Assembly (NCBI GenBank): GCA_016722565.1
Contig: JADKIU010000007.1
Location: forward strand, 248,001 to 312,000
Length of the DNA stretch: 64,000 bases
DNA from: Bacteroidota bacterium
Lineage (GTDB): Bacteria > Bacteroidota > Bacteroidia > 2-12-FULL-35-15
Direction: 5' to 3'
Part shown: piece by piece, positions 59,228 through 64,000 of the stretch
Layout: each line of letters begins with the position of its first letter
How positions within the stretch are numbered: position 1 is the stretch's first letter
Made by a program: the position numbers and the translations under genes
Notes under the pieces: model-generated
Database searches by the model: none
What the model was told of the DNA's origin: nothing
Seen by the model: only the letters and a program-made list of their open reading frames with translations

Positions 59228-60295
59228 TTATGCATTGTTTTTCAAATAGTCGAACAGCAGTCGAACTCCAACTCCTGTGCCACCTTTTACTCTGTAATTA
59301 TCTTTACTGGTTAAAAAAGCCGGACCAGCAATATCAAAGTGCATCCAAGGGTAGTTGATGTAACGTGCTAAAAATTTTCCTGCAGTGATACTTCCGGCAT
59401 ACGGTCCACCTAAATTTTTCATATCCGCAATATCCGATTTGATTAATTCATCGTAATCATCCCAGAAAGGCATTTCTGCCAAACGCTCAAACACATTATT
59501 ACCACTTTGTTTCAATTTTGTTTTGGTACGTTCATCGGCTGTTCCCATCGCTACAATACCGGATGTTCCGATTGCGGCAACTGCTGCGCCTGTTAAGGTA
59601 GCTAAGTCAATTACCAACTTCGGATTGTATTTTTGTGCATATGACAATGCATCCGCCAAAATCATTCGTCCTTCCGCATCCGCATTTAACATCTCCACCG
59701 TCATTCCATTAAACATGGTGATGACATCTCCCGGAACATACGCATTTTCACCCGGACGATTATCTGTTGCAGGCACCAAACCAATAACATAAACCGGCAA
59801 TTTCGCTTTCGCGATGGCATACAATGTTCCTGCAACTGCAGCAGAACCTGCCATGTCGCATTTCATCATGTCCATGCTGTTAGGTGTGGGTTTTAAACTT
59901 AATCCGCCGGTATCGTACACCACACCTTTACCAACCAAAATAATTGGTTGTTTATTTTTTGCATTGCGGGGTTTGTATTCCATAATGCTGAAGGTAGGAG
60001 GCTCCATACTTCCTAAATTCACGGATAACAATCCGCCCATTTTTAAGGCTTTGATCTTTTCTTTATTAAACACCTCCACATTAAATCCGGCCGACTTTCC
60101 TAACTTCTGAAATTCTTTTGACAGTTGTGTTGCCGTTAAAAAATTCACAGGCTCATTCACCAACGTACGTGAAATACAAGTTGCTTCTACCACAATGTTC
60201 AACTCTTCAACTTGTTTTGCATTTATACTTTTCGAAATAATTGAAATCGATTTTAACGAATGTGTTTCTTTGTCTTTGTCTTTTTTATATTTCAA
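59228..60295 (-). CDS. pepA: Leucyl aminopeptidase (M17), C-terminal part of frameshifted gene
   Basis: 355 codons from a TTG that is probably not a real start. It has GKGVVYDTGGLSLKP, MKCDMAGSAAVAG and NADAEGRMILADALSYA, which carry the two-zinc active site. The N-terminal part is in another frame (60292-60663). Adding one T to the TTTT run at the junction (about 60296-60299 on the plus-strand map) would give ALSNYQFLKYKKDKD, so this is one gene with a one-base indel. Confidence 0.9.
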   Translation of the reverse strand: MKYKKDKDKETHSLKSISIISKSINAKQVEELNIVVEATCISRTLVNEPVNFLTATQLSKEFQKLGKSAGFNVEVFNKEKIKALKMGGLLSVNLGSMEPPTFSIMEYKPRNAKNKQPIILVGKGVVYDTGGLSLKPTPNSMDMMKCDMAGSAAVAGTLYAIAKAKLPVYVIGLVPATDNRPGENAYVPGDVITMFNGMTVEMLNADAEGRMILADALSYAQKYNPKLVIDLATLTGAAVAAIGTSGIVAMGTADERTKTKLKQSGNNVFERLAEMPFWDDYDELIKSDIADMKNLGGPYAGSITAGKFLARYINYPWMHFDIAGPAFLTSKDNYRVKGGTGVGVRLLFDYLKNNA

Positions 60296-60663
60296 AACTG
60301 ATAGTTACTCAACGCCAAACCTTCTGCAAATGCTAAGGTTTCCAATACTTTCCCATCAGCATCCACAACAGTTACCGACTCTTTTTTCGCATCTGTAATC
60401 CAGGTATGAATCGTGCTGGCTGCCTTGCGCAACAATTCTGCTGTTTGATATTTTTCTTTTTTCGCATCAATCAACTGCACAATAAACAAGCGGTGAAGCT
60501 GATTAATGCAAACTGATTTTTTTTCGTGTTGATTAATTTCATTCTTGATGAAATCGATTTCTACTTTGGATAAACCATAGTTGTTAAAACTATTATTCTT
60601 ACCGCACAACAAAACAACGTTCTCATTGTTATTTAGTGTAGATTTTTTGGAGATATTCGTCAT
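60292..60663 (-). CDS. pepA: Leucyl aminopeptidase (M17), N-terminal part of frameshifted gene
   Basis: 123 codons. HTWITDAKKESVTVVDADG and LETLAFAEGLALSNYQF match the end of the M17 N-terminal domain (the EG-L-YxF block). The stop TGA comes right after YQF, where intact family members continue into the linker found in the next frame. The combined length, about 478 aa, is normal for PepA. Confidence 0.85.
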   Translation of the reverse strand: MTNISKKSTLNNNENVVLLCGKNNSFNNYGLSKVEIDFIKNEINQHEKKSVCINQLHRLFIVQLIDAKKEKYQTAELLRKAASTIHTWITDAKKESVTVVDADGKVLETLAFAEGLALSNYQF

Positions 60664-60766
60664 ATAATTTCTACTTTTGAGGAAGTAAATGTAATAAAAG
60701 AATTGAGAAATTCCGAACGAACCGACTACCGGCTAAAAAGCCAATTAAAACAATACTTCTAAGGGC

Positions 60767-61915
60767 ATGAATACAGAACAATTATTAAAACGGGCATTAA
60801 ATTTCGAATTTCTAACGCAAGAAGAAGGCGTTTATTTATTTAAACATGCACCTACTGCCGAATTGATATTTGTTGCCAACGAACTTCGCAAAATTCAAAA
60901 ACCGGATTCACTTCCCAATAATGGCAAACCGGGCAAAGTAACTTGGCAAATCGATCGAAATGTAAACACCACCAATGTATGTACCGCCAATTGCAAATTC
61001 TGTAACTTTTATCGCATTCCCGGACATGCAGAATCGTATATCACCGACATTGAAACGTATAAAGTAAAAATTGATGAAACGCTTAAATATGGTGGCGACC
61101 AACTGCTTTTGCAAGGCGGTCATCATCCCGATTTAGGATTGAAATTTTATGTCGATACGTTTTCTTCCATCAAAAAAATATATCCAAAATTAAAGTTGCA
61201 TGCACTGGGGCCACCGGAAATTGCACACATCACCAAGCTCGAAAAATCAACACATACGGAAGTATTAAAAGCATTGAAAGATGCGGGAATGGACAGTTTA
61301 CCCGGAGCAGGAGCAGAAATATTGAACGACCGCGTACGCAGATTAATTTCAAAAGGAAAATGTACAGGCCGCGAATGGCTGGACGTAATGCGTGCTGCAC
61401 ATCAATTAAACATTACCACTTCCGCTACCATGATGTTCGGACATATCGAAACCATCGAAGAACGTTTTGAGCATTTGGTATGGATTCGTCAGGTACAAAG
61501 CGAAAAGCCAAAAGATGCAAAAGGTTTCTTAGCATTTATTCCTTGGCCGTTTATGGACGATGGTACTTTATTGAAACGTCACAAAGGAATCACCAACAAT
61601 GTAAGCGGTGACGAATACATCCGCATGATAGCAATGAGTCGCATCATGTTACCAAACGTCATTAACATACAAGCAAGTTGGTTAACCGTAGGAAAAGATG
61701 TAGCAAAATTGTGTTTACATGCCGGAGCCAATGATTTTGGCAGCATCATGCTGGAAGAAAATGTGGTTTCAGCGGCAGGAGCACCTCACCGTTTTACCGC
61801 AAAAGGCATTCAGGATGCCATTAAAGAAGCCGGATTTGAACCACAATTGCGTACCCAACAATACGAATACCGTGAGTTACCCGCAAACATGGTGGAACAA
61901 GTGATTAATTATTAA
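60767..61915 (+). CDS. mqnC: Cyclic dehypoxanthinyl futalosine synthase
   Basis: 382 aa. This radical SAM enzyme has TNVCTANCKFCNFYRIPGH with the CxxxCxxC cluster site, GGDQLLLQGGHHPDLGL, MDSLPGAGAEILNDRVRRL and SATMMFGHIE, the MqnC (rather than MqnE) block set. It forms the spiro ring in the futalosine route to menaquinone. It is divergent from the aminopeptidase gene and has its own terminator. The rest of the pathway is not in this window. Confidence 0.95.
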   Translation: MNTEQLLKRALNFEFLTQEEGVYLFKHAPTAELIFVANELRKIQKPDSLPNNGKPGKVTWQIDRNVNTTNVCTANCKFCNFYRIPGHAESYITDIETYKVKIDETLKYGGDQLLLQGGHHPDLGLKFYVDTFSSIKKIYPKLKLHALGPPEIAHITKLEKSTHTEVLKALKDAGMDSLPGAGAEILNDRVRRLISKGKCTGREWLDVMRAAHQLNITTSATMMFGHIETIEERFEHLVWIRQVQSEKPKDAKGFLAFIPWPFMDDGTLLKRHKGITNNVSGDEYIRMIAMSRIMLPNVINIQASWLTVGKDVAKLCLHAGANDFGSIMLEENVVSAAGAPHRFTAKGIQDAIKEAGFEPQLRTQQYEYRELPANMVEQVINY

Positions 61916-61931
61916 GAGAATCTCTAAAAAA

Positions 61932-61960
61932 AAGAAGGTGTGTTGATGAACACACCTTCT
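61932..61960. terminator. Terminator of mqnC
   Basis: GAAGGTGTG and CACACCTTC pair around TTGATGAA with an A-run before and a short T-rich part after. It may also serve the convergent gene. Confidence 0.8.
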
Positions 61961-61968
61961 TCCATTTA

Positions 61969-63183
61969 CTATTTTACAATCACATTTTTTATTGTCACCT
62001 CACCATTAATTGTTGCTTTCACACGATATGCTCCTTTGGGTTCTCCAGATAAATCAACAACTACATTATTTGAAGAAATTGCTTTCTTGAGAACAGTCTT
62101 ACCGGATATATTGAATACTTCAATCTCTCCTGAAACCTCAATTTGATTGATATCAATTATAAGTTTACCATCACTACTAGGGTTTGGATAAATTGTCATT
62201 TTACTCATTACCTCTTCTGAATTTGAATTCATACTCTTTGGGGGGCAACAGCTAAAACTCGCATACTTTGTTACTAAAACATCATCCGTACTTGTAGTAC
62301 AATCAGAACCGGAAACAGTAAGTGTATACGTTGTAAACGATGAAGTTGGAATCGCATTTGTTGTTGCGCAAGTTGAACAGGCTAATCCGGTTGTAGGTGA
62401 CCAGCTATAAGTAGACCCCGAAGCAGTAGTACCTATCGTAACACCAACGCAACCTCCTGAACAGCATGAACAAGTAAACGACTTATCACTTCCTGCATTT
62501 GCCGCACAATTCATTGAAACATCATCAATTATAAAGTGTCGCAAATCACTATAATTTCCATCATTGCAAAATACATTACAGCCCATCACAAGATAATAGG
62601 TGGTTGTAGAAGGAGCAGTCCAATCGTATTCAACTCGATAAAATCCACCGGCTACACTTGTCGATGAAGTTAATACTGTGCCCTGTGATCTAACATTCCC
62701 AAGAATTGCACTTGCAGAAGAGCCAACGGAAGTATTCACCATTGTAATACTAAAAAGATTCATTGGATCCCAGCCGGCAACTAACGTATTTACATAGGCT
62801 GTAATTCGATACGTTCTGCCTGAAGTTACTGAAACAGTCTGATAGATATACTCCGCACTTGCCGTAGAAGTAGGAGCAAAACCTCTATATTCAATATGCG
62901 CATAACCTGTACCTGTTCTCGCTGTGCTTACTTGACAAGACGATGTACCACCCGCTGTTGAATTAAAATAATCAGGCAAAGTGCTTGTCACATCTGTTGT
63001 TGAGTTACAATTTGAATATGGATATGAACTTTTTAAACCATACCAATTTGTCGCTTTCGTAATTGCATAGTTACTCGGACACGTTGGAAGAGAGCTGTAG
63101 CTTTCAAATCCTCCATTTGAAATTTGTCCAGAAGCTACATTTATTATAATAAATGAGCCAATTAAAAAAAGAAACTTTTTCAT
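61969..63183 (-). CDS. Type IX secreted surface protein
   Basis: 404 aa. Signal peptide MKKFLFLIGSFIIINVASGQ. A Ser/Thr/Tyr-rich body has YQTVSVTSGRTYRITAYVNT (carbohydrate-binding-like beta-sandwich) and a Cys-rich part FTCSCCSGGCVGV. The C-terminal type A sorting domain has MTIYPNPSSDGKLIIDI and EVFNISGKTVLKKA. Substrate is unknown; an adhesive role is possible. Confidence 0.9.
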   Translation of the reverse strand: MKKFLFLIGSFIIINVASGQISNGGFESYSSLPTCPSNYAITKATNWYGLKSSYPYSNCNSTTDVTSTLPDYFNSTAGGTSSCQVSTARTGTGYAHIEYRGFAPTSTASAEYIYQTVSVTSGRTYRITAYVNTLVAGWDPMNLFSITMVNTSVGSSASAILGNVRSQGTVLTSSTSVAGGFYRVEYDWTAPSTTTYYLVMGCNVFCNDGNYSDLRHFIIDDVSMNCAANAGSDKSFTCSCCSGGCVGVTIGTTASGSTYSWSPTTGLACSTCATTNAIPTSSFTTYTLTVSGSDCTTSTDDVLVTKYASFSCCPPKSMNSNSEEVMSKMTIYPNPSSDGKLIIDINQIEVSGEIEVFNISGKTVLKKAISSNNVVVDLSGEPKGAYRVKATINGEVTIKNVIVK

Positions 63184-63551
63184 GACATTAGGGTTTTAGT
63201 TAATACTATTTTATATTGCTAATTTCCAGAGAATTAGACAAAATTCCATGGACAAAACAATACGCCATCTTACATTATGAAAAAGCGCGAAATCATTGAT
63301 TTTTTAGCAAAAAAAAGCCCTTTTATCACATACACGAAAAACAATTATATCTAAAATACTGTTAATACGCTGGCAATTGAATGAGACCATCTGCTTCTTT
63401 AAATCGAATTAAATAAATATATTTCAGATATAGAGCTTCGTAGGAGCGGCATAATTTGTTTTGATAGCCTTTATTTCAGACATGTATACAATTCCTAAAT
63501 TTAGTTTTGTTTTCCATTCTTTATTGGTCTAATTTTATAGAAAAAAACACC
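63184..63551. other. Divergent intergenic region
   Basis: 368 bp without a gene. It holds AT-rich DNA, a TAGTTTTG at 63502-63509 (match to the -7 box TAnnTTTG) about 43 bp before the next start codon, without a clear -33 TTG, and a GTAGGAGCGGC stretch near 63445 that recurs elsewhere as CCGCTCCTA. Confidence 0.4.
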
Positions 63552-64000
63552 ATGAAAAAATTATTGATTTTCATTTTTCTGTCAATTTCTGCCTTTAGTT
63601 TCGCTAGCCATAATATGGGAGGAGATATTACCTATAGGTACATAGGAAGTGCTTCATTCCCTAACAGGTACGAAATCATTGTAACGACTTATACAAAATG
63701 GTTAGATTCTACAAGTGTAGACAGATGTGAACTGAAGTTTATTTTTGGTGCTGGTGACAGTGCTCTTGTTGAGCGCGTTAATGGGCTTAGCGTTAATTGT
63801 CCATCGGCACATGACGGAGAATTAATCGGTGGATGCACAGGAAATGTAAGGATGAATCTCTATACAACTTCCCATGATTTTCCTAGTAATGGAATTTATA
63901 CAATATCGATTGAAGACTACAACAGAAGTTCAGGAATATGTAATCTCATTGATTCTGAAAACCAATCCTTTTTTTTGCAGACAGAACTAATTATCAATCC
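63552..64000 (+). CDS. Secreted surface protein (5' part, runs off the window)
   Basis: Open frame from ATG 63552 to the edge (149 codons). Signal peptide MKKLLIFIFLSISAFSFA, then SHNMGGDITYRYIGSASF, a start I know from large gliding-motility-associated or type IX secreted proteins of Bacteroidota. The remaining visible part is beta-rich with Cys in CELKF and NLIDSEN. The full length is unknown. Confidence 0.85.
   Translation, partial: MKKLLIFIFLSISAFSFASHNMGGDITYRYIGSASFPNRYEIIVTTYTKWLDSTSVDRCELKFIFGAGDSALVERVNGLSVNCPSAHDGELIGGCTGNVRMNLYTTSHDFPSNGIYTISIEDYNRSSGICNLIDSENQSFFLQTELIIN

Noticed and set aside
1..64000. tRNA or rRNA genes
   Set aside because: No cloverleaf-like sequence with CCA-side and T-loop motifs and no rRNA signature was noticed, although no dedicated scan could be run.

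Overview
The window comes from an AT-rich Bacteroidota genome (class Bacteroidia; a Flavobacteriales- or Sphingobacteriales-like lineage is likely, but the family cannot be fixed from this sequence). Evidence: type IX secretion C-terminal sorting domains, TAnnTTTG -7 promoter boxes without Shine-Dalgarno sites, the yceD-rpmF-plsX-fabH-accB-accC order, futalosine-pathway menaquinone synthesis (mqnC), and many small lipoproteins. No tRNA or rRNA gene was seen.

Layout. 1-10.4 kb: a large secreted beta-propeller/PKD protein (cut by the window edge), aspS, tadA, a secreted M16 peptidase, a bacilliredoxin and a subtilisin-like protease. 10.4-15.7 kb: a compact minus-strand sulfur-handling cluster (metallo-beta-lactamase/rhodanese protein, three more rhodanese-domain proteins, two thioredoxin-fold domains, OsmC, YgaP-like and DUF983 membrane proteins) next to a Crp/Fnr regulator, with two TTACA-N4-TGTAA-type candidate sites. 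15.7-22.4 kb: a methyltransferase, a frameshifted M24 peptidase, a VIT/CCC1 transporter, two DUF1801 paralogues and a PerR-like/katG oxidative stress pair with a candidate operator. 22.4-25.8 kb: small envelope and hypothetical genes.

25.9-46.1 kb is the standout region: an integron-like array of about 18 gene cassettes, nearly all on the minus strand. The cassettes are separated by 17 recognisable 93-202 bp palindromic sites plus two decayed ones. Each site starts with TAACG and ends with TGTTA on the plus strand. The sites fold into long imperfect hairpins and show compensatory base changes between copies. Each cassette carries its own 15-nt terminal inverted repeat, GTTA-N6-R-N4, in which R is G at the low-coordinate end and A at the high-coordinate end in every clear case. 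Cargo includes a lactonase, an amidohydrolase, a glycosyltransferase, a sigma-factor operon, a self-regulated MarR operon with its own promoter and operator, a HEPN-containing pair, DoxX-like and other membrane proteins, a 49-codon mini-cassette on the plus strand and a gene-less cassette made of nested inverted repeats. Sites are intact near the integrase-proximal end (46 kb) and decay toward 26 kb.

46.1-49.2 kb: an attI-like region of repeated inverted motifs, a tyrosine recombinase that lacks the IntI-specific insert, a small zinc-ribbon protein directly upstream of it, a divergent short ssb and an ORF6N-domain gene. 49.2-64 kb is housekeeping: fatty-acid/phospholipid genes and rpmF, a secreted M14 carboxypeptidase, pdxA, a frameshifted leucyl aminopeptidase, mqnC, a type IX secreted protein and the start of another surface protein.
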